IMG/VR virus record: IMGVR_UViG_3300017770_000140
Location: 1 to 25,466 of that record
DNA length: 25,466 nt
Reading direction: 5' to 3' (one strand)
Source: a virus
Positions 8,181-15,778 of the stretch are shown piece by piece. The notes under the pieces were generated by a model, which was given only the letters and a program-made list of their open reading frames with translations, made no database searches and was not told the DNA's origin. The position numbers and the translations under genes are program-made. The first letter of the stretch is position 1, and every line of letters starts with the position of its first letter.

Positions 8181-8869
8181 TAGGAATCACTTATAGTAAT
8201 GTTTTCTGTGAATGGGTCTTGGTCAGAGAAGTCAAGAATGTTATCGCCTTCTTGCTCAAACGTAAAGTTATCTGCTAACGAGTCATAACCTTGAGCATCA
8301 GTATTAGATAAACCTTGAAGTGTTGTAGTAACTGTAGTATCGATATCATCAAAGTAATCATCAATAGCTGGGAACCCAGTATTGAATCTTTGACCACTAT
8401 ACTCAATTAACTCACATCTCATATCTTGTACTTGTAATGCTCCACTTTGATAGAATACGCTTTCATGTTCTACGAATTTAATCTCAAACATTTTTTCGTT
8501 AAGTGGGAAGTATATTAAATCGCCTTCACGAGGTCTTATAATTTCAACAACTTCACGAGTTACATATTTTTCGAATGTTCTATTTGCTACGCAGAACGTA
8601 ATACTATCACGAATTTGTAAACCGAATTTAGATAGGAAATCGCCTTCACCTTCAAAGCCATCAACATTTTTAACATAAGCTTCGAACTGAAACATTTCAT
8701 CGTATATTGGCAAGTCGTCTTCGTTTAGTACTTCGTCAACAGCACCAAGAGAACGCTTGATGTACATTACATCTACGCCATAAATCTTAATGCTCTCAAT
8801 AACTAAATCGTCAATTAAATTTTGCTCGTTAAAGTTATCGTAGTTTCTAAAGAATACATTTGTTGCCAT
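8180..8869 (-). CDS. 14: Neck protein gp14
   Basis: Encodes 229 residues, somewhat shorter than T4 gp14 (256). With gp13 it forms the neck connecting filled heads to tails. The N-terminus MATNVFFRNYDNFNEQNLID and following DLVIESIKIYGVDVMYIKRS are characteristic of gp14. GDLIYFPLNEKMFEIKFVEH and the downstream FYQSGALQVQDMRCELIEYS also fit. The acidic C-terminus (NILDFSDQDPFTENITISDS) is common in the family. The gap from gp13 is 9 bases and the ribosome site is weak, with GGAT well upstream of the ATG, so coupling to gp13 translation is likely. Confidence 0.95.
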   Translation of the reverse strand: MATNVFFRNYDNFNEQNLIDDLVIESIKIYGVDVMYIKRSLGAVDEVLNEDDLPIYDEMFQFEAYVKNVDGFEGEGDFLSKFGLQIRDSITFCVANRTFEKYVTREVVEIIRPREGDLIYFPLNEKMFEIKFVEHESVFYQSGALQVQDMRCELIEYSGQRFNTGFPAIDDYFDDIDTTVTTTLQGLSNTDAQGYDSLADNFTFEQEGDNILDFSDQDPFTENITISDS

Positions 8870-8878
8870 AGCAGTATG

Positions 8879-9844
8879 TTATCCAATAAAGTTGTAGGTG
8901 AGTGGTTGGTAAGCTCTGATCGCTTCTTCTTCCATTGCTTTTCTTTCTTCTCTTGCTTCGGAAAGAATTTGTTCACCGTTAAACGAAACACCACCAACAA
9001 GCTGCATATTAGTAAATTTAGTTAAATTGAGTCCCCATTGTTCTTTAATTAAAACAGTAGCATAATTTTGTAACCAACGATCACCCCAAACGTCACCATA
9101 AGTATCACCATCAATAACATCATAAGCTTCAACAATAATAAATTGTCCAACTGTAAGAAAGTCTTTAGTAACATCGATGTGTAATTTGTTGACATGTTTG
9201 TTATAACGAATCATTGGTTTACCTACAAGAATTTCTTGTAAGAATTGAAGATGGCTCATTGCCATATAATAATTCTGAACATTATAACCAGTAATATCTT
9301 GAATGTTATTTAAAACAAATTGGTACTGAACGTTAAATATACCTGAACCAGTTGATAAGCTTGTGGTTAATGGGAATATACCTGAAATGCCTAAAAGTGT
9401 CTCTGGTAAAGAGATATAGCCATTCTCTCTATCACCTCTCGTTACAGTTGTAATAGTAGCTGTAACTCCAGAGTTTTGACCTGTTACTGTTTCGTTTGCT
9501 TGAAATTTAATTAATTCTTTGTGAGTAAGATTGTCATATCTTAATGTTGTACCAGTAGAGTCTTTAGAAACTTTAGCAGTAGCACCTGATGTTCCACCGG
9601 TTACCGTTTCACCAAATACAAAATTTCCTGCAACTGATGCATCAAGTTCTAATACACTACCAGTAATTTTATGCTTTAAATAAACTTGTTGACTTCCGTT
9701 ATAGTGATAATCACGCCAAAAAGAAACAGCTTCGTCAATACGATCTTCTACTTGTTCTTCGGCAACATTAATCTCAATAACTGGAGCACCAATTTTTCTA
9801 AGAATATAATCTTTAAAAAGTTCTCTTGAGTTTGGTATTGACAT
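8879..9844 (-). CDS. 13: Neck protein gp13 with an internal repeat insertion
   Basis: Encodes 321 residues, close to T4 gp13 (309) in total. The N-terminus MSIPNSRELFKDYILRKIGA, then EINVAEEQVEDRIDEAVSFW and RDYHYNGSQQVYLKHKITG match marine gp13. Conserved sequence resumes at ENGYISLPE (about residue 140) and continues through MAMSHLQFLQEILVGKPMIR, ITKDFLTVG-like text and YGDVWGDRWLQNYATVLIKE to the end, LTYNFIG. Between the two lies an extra stretch of about 75 residues (62-136) with a duplicated Gly/Thr-rich motif, described separately. The start has AAAGAGA and a late element 27 bases upstream. It heads the neck gene block. Confidence 0.94.
   Translation of the reverse strand: MSIPNSRELFKDYILRKIGAPVIEINVAEEQVEDRIDEAVSFWRDYHYNGSQQVYLKHKITGSVLELDASVAGNFVFGETVTGGTSGATAKVSKDSTGTTLRYDNLTHKELIKFQANETVTGQNSGVTATITTVTRGDRENGYISLPETLLGISGIFPLTTSLSTGSGIFNVQYQFVLNNIQDITGYNVQNYYMAMSHLQFLQEILVGKPMIRYNKHVNKLHIDVTKDFLTVGQFIIVEAYDVIDGDTYGDVWGDRWLQNYATVLIKEQWGLNLTKFTNMQLVGGVSFNGEQILSEAREERKAMEEEAIRAYQPLTYNFIG
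9437..9661 (-). repeat. Inserted duplicated beta-type motif inside gp13
   Basis: Residues about 62-136 of gp13 hold two copies of a motif: FVFGETVTGGTSGATAKV (75-92) and FQANETVTGQNSGVTATI (114-131), 39 residues apart. The insertion separates HKITG from NGYISLPE, which I recall being nearly adjacent in other marine gp13 proteins. The FxxGETVTGxTSGATAxV pattern recurs in marine phage virion proteins and probably forms a surface-exposed beta domain on the neck. Exact borders are approximate. Confidence 0.65.
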
Positions 9845-9870
9845 TTTTTTCTCTTTTACCTATATTATAT

Positions 9871-9878
9871 TATTTATT
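9871..9878 (-). promoter_or_regulatory. Candidate late promoter (AATAAATA) for the neck genes
   Basis: The minus strand reads AATAAATA 27 bases before the gp13 ATG, directly after the stop of the preceding virion gene. It differs from T4 consensus only at the first base and would drive gp13, gp14 and gp15. Confidence 0.6.
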
Positions 9879-10895
9879 TTAATAAACACTGTCAGCAGTT
9901 GTTTGAGCTCTCATGCGTATTGATTTTACTAGAGTATCACCAGAAGTAGCTGTTCTTGCATAAAAATCTAATCGGCCATCTAATGTATAAATGGCTGATG
10001 AATCACTCATAGTACCAGTTGTTTGTATAAACGCAAGAGTTACACCAGTGCTCATGTCATTTGCTGTTGTTTTCCAACCAGAATCCATAGCACTTAATGT
10101 AGTATTATTAGGAACTGCAGTTCCGTCAAAAGTTTTTACAGGCTGAAGTGCACCACCGCCACCGGTTCCAGATGATGATGAAGTTGTTGGAGTAAATACT
10201 GCTCGTATTCCAGTAATAGCTGCTGTTGCATTAAATGAGTAATGTGTTTCAGAAGGTACACTACGAATTACTGCATAATAAGTATCATCATTATAAACTT
10301 CTTGATAGGCTCCTACTGTATATGTATAGTTATCACTGTCACCAGAAACGGAGTCGCCTGGAGACCAGGTTGAACTTAAAACATAACCAGCATCATATAC
10401 TTTTACACTGTTGTAGTAAATATCATCTCTTACTGTATCATTATAACCTTCGCCGTCTACAACTTGCCGCTCTCTTACGCCGTAAGAATAAGTACCTAAG
10501 CTTCTGTTATATTGTGAACCATCATCTTCACCAGTAGCACCTTCGAAGCTATTTGTAGCAGGACTTCCTGATGCAGCAGGTCGGTTTGAGTATGTGGAAT
10601 CAGATGTACCAGTTTCTCCAGTTGCACTACTATCATCAGTAACTGTAATTCTAAGACCATTTGTGCCGGACCTGAACCATTTTATGCTACCGTCCGCGGT
10701 CGCAGCGCAATTTCCTGGTGCATTTGCAAATCCAATTTGTAACCAACGAACACCAAGGTCGTTACTACCTGCGTCGTCTATACTTCTAATTTCTTCTGTT
10801 ACAACAGTACCGGCTATGCTATTACCAGCGCTTATTCCGCCAGTTCCACCAGTTACTTTAAAACCTGAACCTTGTTGAAATGAATGTGTTGGCAT
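9879..10895 (-). CDS. Putative virion/appendage protein, unknown function
   Basis: Encodes 338 residues rich in Ser, Thr, Gly, Asp and Tyr with no hydrophobic helices or cysteine clusters, a composition typical of phage tail appendage proteins. The N-terminus MPTHSFQQGSGFKVTGGTGG is not the MAIKV type of its neighbours, although it ends the same gene cluster. Visible parts are a Tyr-rich middle (YNRSLGTYSYGVRERQVVDG, YYNSVKVYDAGYVLSSTWSP), a Ser/Gly linker near residues 238-248 (TSSSSGTGGGG), and a C-terminal beta-rich part (DGRLDFYARTATSGDTLVKS). The AAGGAG site before the ATG at 10895 is strong and lies in the 9-base gap after the preceding gene. A baseplate or fibre role is inferred from context only. 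Confidence 0.85.
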   Translation of the reverse strand: MPTHSFQQGSGFKVTGGTGGISAGNSIAGTVVTEEIRSIDDAGSNDLGVRWLQIGFANAPGNCAATADGSIKWFRSGTNGLRITVTDDSSATGETGTSDSTYSNRPAASGSPATNSFEGATGEDDGSQYNRSLGTYSYGVRERQVVDGEGYNDTVRDDIYYNSVKVYDAGYVLSSTWSPGDSVSGDSDNYTYTVGAYQEVYNDDTYYAVIRSVPSETHYSFNATAAITGIRAVFTPTTSSSSGTGGGGALQPVKTFDGTAVPNNTTLSAMDSGWKTTANDMSTGVTLAFIQTTGTMSDSSAIYTLDGRLDFYARTATSGDTLVKSIRMRAQTTADSVY

Positions 10896-10904
10896 AATAT
10901 CTCC

Positions 10905-11747
10905 TTAAGCGTTACCTATGTATCTCATCTCGTAATAACCTGTATCTAATATTGTTGAACCACCTGAGTTAGATGAAATTTCAACTTTAATTACACAATT
11001 TTCATCGGCATATGTGGTTATGTCTCTAGAATCTCTTACTTGAAACTCTCTATTAGACGTTAATGCAATCCACGAATTAAGAGTATCACTATCAGAAGTA
11101 CTTATGTTTTTAGTACCACCAAAATTTGTTACTCTAATATAATATGTTTGTGACGGTGTAATATTATTCCATTGAGTTGATGAATGTAGATATCTACCTT
11201 GACCACCAATATTGTATACAGATTCATATTTGTAAATATTTCCGTCTGAAGCAAATTCCCAGCCCATAACTAAATCATTATTATTACTACCAGGAAAGTC
11301 GGTGAAAGTAATTGGAGTACCAGTTGTTCCAGATAGTGCTACAGCTTCTGTAGGTTGAGATGACTGAGCATCAAATCCAATTGCTGTTGCATCAATTCTA
11401 CCAACACTGTGGTGTATCATATGAATTTGCCATTTTCTATAAGAAGACCAAGTTGGTTCTGTATCATCTTCCCAATTAAATGAGGATGGAAATGTTGGTG
11501 TGTGGCCAGTAGAACTTGTATCTAAACATAAAATAGCAGACTTGCCGCCACTAGCTGTGGTGCCTGAACTGGTGAATGTTGTTGCACCAGATAAAGTTAC
11601 AGTCATAAATGGAGTAGTAAAGTTAATATTAGTTGTAATAGTAGCTGGTGATGGATAAAACTCACCGAACTTACCTGTTGCATCTGTAACGTTTAATAAA
11701 CCTCTTGAGTCGTCTATTACTTCTGTTCCGTTTACTTTAATTGCCAT
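10905..11747 (-). CDS. Putative appendage protein, MAIKV paralogue 3 (last in array)
   Basis: Encodes 280 residues and is one of three paralogues in a row. All three start MAIKVxGTxVI, a common opening of marine T4-like structural proteins, and share three internal landmarks. Here these are LCLDTSSTGHTPTF (about residue 90), EPTWSSYRKWQIHM (about 113) and DATAIGFD (about 136). The C-terminal half is unlike that of its sisters (ITFTDFPGSNNNDLVMGWEF, RYLHSSTQWNNITPSQTYYI), suggesting a conserved attachment half and a diversified tip. The ATG overlaps the stop of the small upstream ORF as TAATG. Function is unproven; decoration of tail fibres or the head is possible. Confidence 0.86.
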   Translation of the reverse strand: MAIKVNGTEVIDDSRGLLNVTDATGKFGEFYPSPATITTNINFTTPFMTVTLSGATTFTSSGTTASGGKSAILCLDTSSTGHTPTFPSSFNWEDDTEPTWSSYRKWQIHMIHHSVGRIDATAIGFDAQSSQPTEAVALSGTTGTPITFTDFPGSNNNDLVMGWEFASDGNIYKYESVYNIGGQGRYLHSSTQWNNITPSQTYYIRVTNFGGTKNISTSDSDTLNSWIALTSNREFQVRDSRDITTYADENCVIKVEISSNSGGSTILDTGYYEMRYIGNA

Positions 11748-11917
11748 TATTCTTCTGAGCCTCTTTTAGCATCAACAAGTTGATACATTTTTTTCATTAA
11801 CTGTTGTTCATTTTCTATCTCATCATCATGCTCTGGAATCATGTGATAGGTGTCAACAATTTCATTATTAGCATTTGTTGATGAAATTTTAACTTGTCTG
11901 AGTTGTCCTGTTTTCAT
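11747..11917 (-). CDS. Small protein, 56 residues, unknown function
   Basis: A short frame from ATG at 11917 to a TAA that overlaps the next ATG (TAATG). It encodes MKTGQLRQVKISSTNANNEI followed by VDTYHMIPEHDDEIENEQQL and MKKMYQLVDAKRGSEE. An AGGAA ribosome site lies 6-7 bases before the start, overlapping the preceding gene's TAG. The C-terminal half is strongly charged and predicted helical. It exactly fills the gap between two MAIKV paralogues with coupling signals at both ends, which supports a real gene. No family recognised; a chaperone or linker for the flanking fibre-like proteins is only a guess. Confidence 0.78.
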   Translation of the reverse strand: MKTGQLRQVKISSTNANNEIVDTYHMIPEHDDEIENEQQLMKKMYQLVDAKRGSEE

Positions 11918-11926
11918 ATTTAATTC

Positions 11927-12766
11927 CTACGGTGTATGGTGAGCTGTTAGCTCGCAGGGTATAGATACTAATTCTGTTTGGTCTGAAGCTCTTCTAATTT
12001 TTAATGTTCCATCAAGTACATTATTAGACGCATTTGTTGATGCATCATAAATTTTCCACTCGCGACTTGTACCTAATCCTTCCCACGTATTATTACCTGC
12101 TGTAGATTGGTCTGCTCCACCGTTATTAGTAAATGTATAATTAAAGTTACATTCGTAGTCGCTTGCGCTTCCTGAAAGCAACCATGTGTATCCGTTATTT
12201 TGTGCTCCATTTACACTACCTTGTGTTCCGGAACCTGTTAAACTCAAGGTGCCTGTAGAATTTAATCTAACAACACAATTACAGTTTCCGCTTTGTGTTC
12301 CCGAGTTTGCACTTATATCAATTGCACTTGGTAAGGAAACAGTAGGGCCGTCTCCCCAACTTGTAGATATTACACTTACTGTATCAGCTGACCAACATGT
12401 TAGTCTGTGTAACCAATATCTTGCACCAGTCCAAGTTGGTTCTGTATCATTTGGATATAATATTGTTCCACCGCCACTTACACTAAAACTTTGGTCGTGG
12501 CCAGAATCAGATGCGTCTACAAACATCGTCATTTGTTTACCTGTTCCTAGGCTAGTTAGAGTCCAATCAACATCACCAGTTGCTTGTGCTGATGTTCCTA
12601 GGTCTTTATGCGAACTGTCAAAGCTCACACTAAAAGCGCTGCCACCGTAATCACTAGTAGTAGTAACAGATAAAGGCTGGAAATCTGTATAAACGCCCGT
12701 AGCACCGGTAACAGTAAACTTTCTTGTGTTACTTATTACTTCTGTTCCGTTTACTTTAATTGCCAT
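11927..12766 (-). CDS. Putative appendage protein, MAIKV paralogue 2
   Basis: Encodes 279 residues, starting MAIKVNGTEVISNTRKFTVT. It shares the array landmarks MFVDASDSGHDQSF and DTEPTWTGARYWLHRLTCW, then diverges: the DATAIGFD landmark of its sisters is replaced by VISTSWGDG. The second half is Gly/Ser/Thr/Asn-rich with repeated short beta-like stretches (GTLSLTGSGTQGSVNGAQNN, YECNFNYTFTNNGGADQS) and ends ELTAHHTP. A consensus AAGGAG site precedes the ATG. It is the most diverged of the three copies, consistent with diversification after duplication. It is probably a structural protein displayed on the virion; the role is inferred from composition and context. Confidence 0.86.
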   Translation of the reverse strand: MAIKVNGTEVISNTRKFTVTGATGVYTDFQPLSVTTTSDYGGSAFSVSFDSSHKDLGTSAQATGDVDWTLTSLGTGKQMTMFVDASDSGHDQSFSVSGGGTILYPNDTEPTWTGARYWLHRLTCWSADTVSVISTSWGDGPTVSLPSAIDISANSGTQSGNCNCVVRLNSTGTLSLTGSGTQGSVNGAQNNGYTWLLSGSASDYECNFNYTFTNNGGADQSTAGNNTWEGLGTSREWKIYDASTNASNNVLDGTLKIRRASDQTELVSIPCELTAHHTP

Positions 12767-12776
12767 ATATTACTCC

Positions 12777-13736
12777 TTAAATCGCAGGCATGTTGCCCCA
12801 GTTTGCTGTAGCTGAGATTGACCCTAGAGGTACATCGCAAGTAGCATATACTGTACCTGCAACGCTGTCTACAATTTTAATTCTAAAATCTGGGTCTAGA
12901 CCTGTAAAGCTTGCACTTGTTTGGGTAGATGAAGGGTCGCTATTTTGTGATACAGCTTGCCATCCAAAAAATAAACTACCTGACGTTGGAACAGTATAAT
13001 ATGAACCACTAGAATAACCATCATTAGTTGGAAGTGGTCCATAGCTATATCCACCAGAAGGGTTTGTGTTACTGCCATTAACATTTTGGCTTTGTACATT
13101 ATATTGCGCAGTAACTGCAGTAATATTACTTAATCCTGTATAGGTAGCATAAGATGTATATTGGTTTGAGCCACTATTAAAGTTTCCAGAACCATGAACT
13201 ACATTAATTCTGTTATTTGATGTATCATGTTGAAAAGAAACCCATACTGCTGACCACGGTTCGCTGAAAGTTCCGTAACCACTTACTGATGTATCCCAGG
13301 CGTTATTAAATGTCCAGTCGTTAAAAGCTGAAGAAGTTGAAGATGGTTCATCAAATCCAATAGCTGTAGCTCTTACATCAGCACCATTAGAGCCAGTGCA
13401 TGTAAATGTGATTTGCCAATGGCGATTATTTGACCATGTTGGTGCAACACCAAATAAAACTTCTGAACCAAATGTTGGAGTATGGCCAGATGTTGATGTA
13501 TCTAAAAGTAATGTTGCAGTAGCACCTAATTGAGTATTTGTGGTTGTAAACGTGACATTACCAGACATAGCCAACTTCATAATTGGTTTATGAAAATCAA
13601 TAGCTGTTGTTATTGTGTCAATGCCATCAGGATGGAAGTTAGAATAAACTCCGTTTAATCCTGTGCCATAGTTTGTACCTGTAATGACTTTAATAGTGTC
13701 ATCAATGACAGTTGTGCCACTTACTTTTATCGCCAT
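12777..13736 (-). CDS. Putative appendage protein, MAIKV paralogue 1 (first in array)
   Basis: Encodes 319 residues, the longest of the three paralogues. It starts MAIKVSGTTVIDDTIKVITG and carries LLLDTSTSGHTPTF, APTWSNNRHWQITFTC and RATAIGFDEPSS, close to paralogue 3 in the N-terminal half. The C-terminal half is Tyr/Asn/Ser-rich (NRINVVHGSGNFNSGSNQYT, NPSGGYSYGPLPTNDGYSSG), a composition common in receptor-binding tips. It heads its transcription unit: AAAGGAGA precedes the ATG and a perfect TATAAATA late promoter lies 40 bases upstream, right after the glycan cassette ends. So the array is expressed late, independently of the cassette. Fibre or decoration function is inferred. Confidence 0.86.
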   Translation of the reverse strand: MAIKVSGTTVIDDTIKVITGTNYGTGLNGVYSNFHPDGIDTITTAIDFHKPIMKLAMSGNVTFTTTNTQLGATATLLLDTSTSGHTPTFGSEVLFGVAPTWSNNRHWQITFTCTGSNGADVRATAIGFDEPSSTSSAFNDWTFNNAWDTSVSGYGTFSEPWSAVWVSFQHDTSNNRINVVHGSGNFNSGSNQYTSYATYTGLSNITAVTAQYNVQSQNVNGSNTNPSGGYSYGPLPTNDGYSSGSYYTVPTSGSLFFGWQAVSQNSDPSSTQTSASFTGLDPDFRIKIVDSVAGTVYATCDVPLGSISATANWGNMPAI

Positions 13737-13775
13737 CCTCGTCTCCTTTGACTATTAGCGTTTATATTTAATTAC

Positions 13776-13783
13776 TATTTATA
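13776..13783 (-). promoter_or_regulatory. Late promoter (perfect TATAAATA) for the MAIKV array
   Basis: An exact TATAAATA on the minus strand sits immediately after the stop codon of the nucleotidyltransferase-cupin gene and 40 bases before the ATG at 13736. It separates late virion genes from the glycan cassette upstream. Confidence 0.75.
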
Positions 13784-14545
13784 TTAATCACGACGTTCTA
13801 TATCACTTTCTTCTAATATATCGCCTAACCATACTTCGATTACTTTAGCAGATTCTTTACCAACATTGGTTGCTTTGTGCCATGTTTCTTTTGGAATATC
13901 AACGCTCATACCTGTATGGTAAATCTTTGTATGTTTTGACCCAGGCATTCCATCACCTCTATCGAGTTCCATTAAAACAGAACCACTTACAATGTGCCAA
14001 TGTTCTGACCTGTGTGTATGGCGTTGATCGCTTAATGATTGACCAACATCAAAACTTAATTCTTTAACTTGCCAATGGCCATTAGAATCTAATATTTTAT
14101 ATGTTCCCCACTTACGCTGTGTTGTAGGTTGAGCCCATTCTTTTAATATCCAACTTGAAGAATTTGCTTTATTGTCTCCACCGACACTAAACTCAAACGT
14201 AATACCTTCTACTGCCATTTCAGGAATGTTATCTGGTGTTCTATCGCCACCGTTTACAAATATAATAGTGTCATTAGGATATAATAGTTTAACTGTTTCT
14301 AATGCATGAATAGCACTGTCATCAGAATCATTAAAAGAAATTACTTCGTCAACACAAGCAAGTTCTCTTACAATAGCAGCGCGTTCTTCCCAAGGCATAA
14401 AATATCTACCTTTTTTTCTTGTTAACCATTCATCAGAATTAACGCCAACAATTAATCTTGTACCAGACAATGAAGCGTCTTTTAAATATTTAATATGGCC
14501 AGAGTGTATTGGGTCAAAGCCACCTGTTGCTACTACAGTAATCAT
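13784..14545 (-). CDS. Bifunctional-looking nucleotidyltransferase (RfaE/HldE-C type) fused to cupin
   Basis: Encodes 253 residues in two domains. Residues 1-135 form an HxGH nucleotidyltransferase: ATGGFDPIHSGHIKYLKDA (HSGH at 14-17), LIVGVNSDEWLTRKKGRYFM and the C-terminal NSSSWILKEW, most like the ADP-heptose synthase (RfaE/HldE) nucleotidyl domain. Residues about 145-248 form a cupin of the type-II mannose-6-phosphate isomerase kind, with QRHTHRSEHWHIVSGSVLME; H176, H178, E181 or H182 and H223 are candidate metal ligands. The fusion suggests activation plus isomerisation or epimerisation of a sugar phosphate, but the substrate is unknown. AAGGAT lies 6 bases before the ATG, and the gap to the preceding gene is 3 bases. 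It is the last gene of the glycan cassette. Confidence 0.88.
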   Translation of the reverse strand: MITVVATGGFDPIHSGHIKYLKDASLSGTRLIVGVNSDEWLTRKKGRYFMPWEERAAIVRELACVDEVISFNDSDDSAIHALETVKLLYPNDTIIFVNGGDRTPDNIPEMAVEGITFEFSVGGDNKANSSSWILKEWAQPTTQRKWGTYKILDSNGHWQVKELSFDVGQSLSDQRHTHRSEHWHIVSGSVLMELDRGDGMPGSKHTKIYHTGMSVDIPKETWHKATNVGKESAKVIEVWLGDILEESDIERRD

Positions 14546-14548
14546 AAA

Positions 14549-15778
14549 TTAATCCTTCATATCATTCATAAAATAATCCCATACAAAATTAATATTTTTC
14601 AGATTAGCAATAAATTTCTTTGGAACATCAATGACATCAGGATGTACGTACCAATCTTCGTATGAGTGTTGTGGTGAAAATGCAACATCATTAATTACAA
14701 GCTGATAACCGTGTTTCTTTAATATAGTTCTTGCCTTATCTCTTATATCAGTACCAAGCCTGTAAGTATCATGCTCGAATGTAATGACTCCAAATTTGTG
14801 AGTATCGAAAGGTATATTTTCTAAAATTTCTATTGAAGCTTCATCACAATCAATTTGCAAATAATCAGTTACTGGGTCTACACAATGTAAATTAAATAAG
14901 TTAGTAAAATCTAATTCTGTAGCATCAGTACAAATTACTGTATTGTTTCTATTCTCTTTAAAATTATAACATAGAGCTTCTGAATTGTCAATAGAAATAC
15001 CTTTCCAATTAAACATTCCTTCTAATAAAGCTGTATTATTATGTACGAATGGGTCACCAGAGCCAATCTCTAAATAAGAACCATTTCTCTTTCCGTTATA
15101 TAAGGATAGTACAAAAAGGTCTTGGTAATGTTTAGAATGATTCGTAGTAATGGTTTCTAAACCATCAAATTTAAATCTAAATCTTTCGTAATCATCATCA
15201 ATATAAGGTATTGTATCTGGGTACCAAAGTTGACCTACCATTTGTTCAACTTTATCAGTATAACCTTTCATGTCATATCTATGCTTTAAATTAAAGAATG
15301 CATGTTTTCCAGTTTGTGTACCACCGATAAACCATGTTGCTAAAGCTTGAAAATATAACAATCCTTCATATTCACCATAACCGGGAATATCTAAAACCCA
15401 TTCTTCATCATAGCCTTCATTATACCACTCTAAAGCTAAGTTGGTGTGCATTAACATTGGTTTCCACTCTTGTAGAGTTTCTAAATATTCTGCTAAAAAG
15501 AAATGAGCTTCTGGTCTATAAGGCATTAACGCTATAGCATCTTGGTATGCAGTTTTAACAGTCCATTGTCTATTTTTTTGGCGTTGGTATGCTCTTGCAA
15601 TTCCAATCATACATTCGTATTGGATTTCTTTATCTTCACTAATGTCAGCTGTTTTAAGATATAAAGATACAGCCATAGCTCCTTGTTCAAGTCTATCGTA
15701 TTCTCTTGCAAGTTTAAGTAACTTATGAGTATTTTTAGGGTCTAAACAGTGTTCGTTTAAAAGTTCTTGTATCATCAT
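14549..15778 (-). CDS. TPR-like domain fused to FkbM-type methyltransferase
   Basis: Encodes 409 residues. Residues 1-190 are helical with TPR-like pairs (KLLKLAREYDRLEQGAMAVS, ECMIGIARAYQRQKNRQW, AHFFLAEYLETLQEWKPMLM), the kind of array often attached to glycosyltransferases. Residues 215-400 look like an FkbM SAM-dependent methyltransferase: GSYLEIGSGDP (motif I, 233-243), KGISIDNS (259-266, acidic residue after the second strand), ATELDF, DYLQIDCDEASIEILENIPF (305-324) and FEHDTY (334-339). FkbM enzymes O-methylate sugars and polyketides. Sugar methylation fits the neighbours but is inferred. The start is ATG-ATG at 15778 and 15775, following TAA of the upstream gene with AAAGGA, so translation is probably coupled. 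I see no glycosyltransferase domain. Confidence 0.85.
   Translation of the reverse strand: MMIQELLNEHCLDPKNTHKLLKLAREYDRLEQGAMAVSLYLKTADISEDKEIQYECMIGIARAYQRQKNRQWTVKTAYQDAIALMPYRPEAHFFLAEYLETLQEWKPMLMHTNLALEWYNEGYDEEWVLDIPGYGEYEGLLYFQALATWFIGGTQTGKHAFFNLKHRYDMKGYTDKVEQMVGQLWYPDTIPYIDDDYERFRFKFDGLETITTNHSKHYQDLFVLSLYNGKRNGSYLEIGSGDPFVHNNTALLEGMFNWKGISIDNSEALCYNFKENRNNTVICTDATELDFTNLFNLHCVDPVTDYLQIDCDEASIEILENIPFDTHKFGVITFEHDTYRLGTDIRDKARTILKKHGYQLVINDVAFSPQHSYEDWYVHPDVIDVPKKFIANLKNINFVWDYFMNDMKD

Noticed and set aside
12186-12650. Plus-strand open frame of 154 codons
   Set aside because: Lies wholly opposite the MAIKV paralogue 2 gene, has no ribosome site and a composition that is an antisense shadow of Ser/Thr-rich codons.
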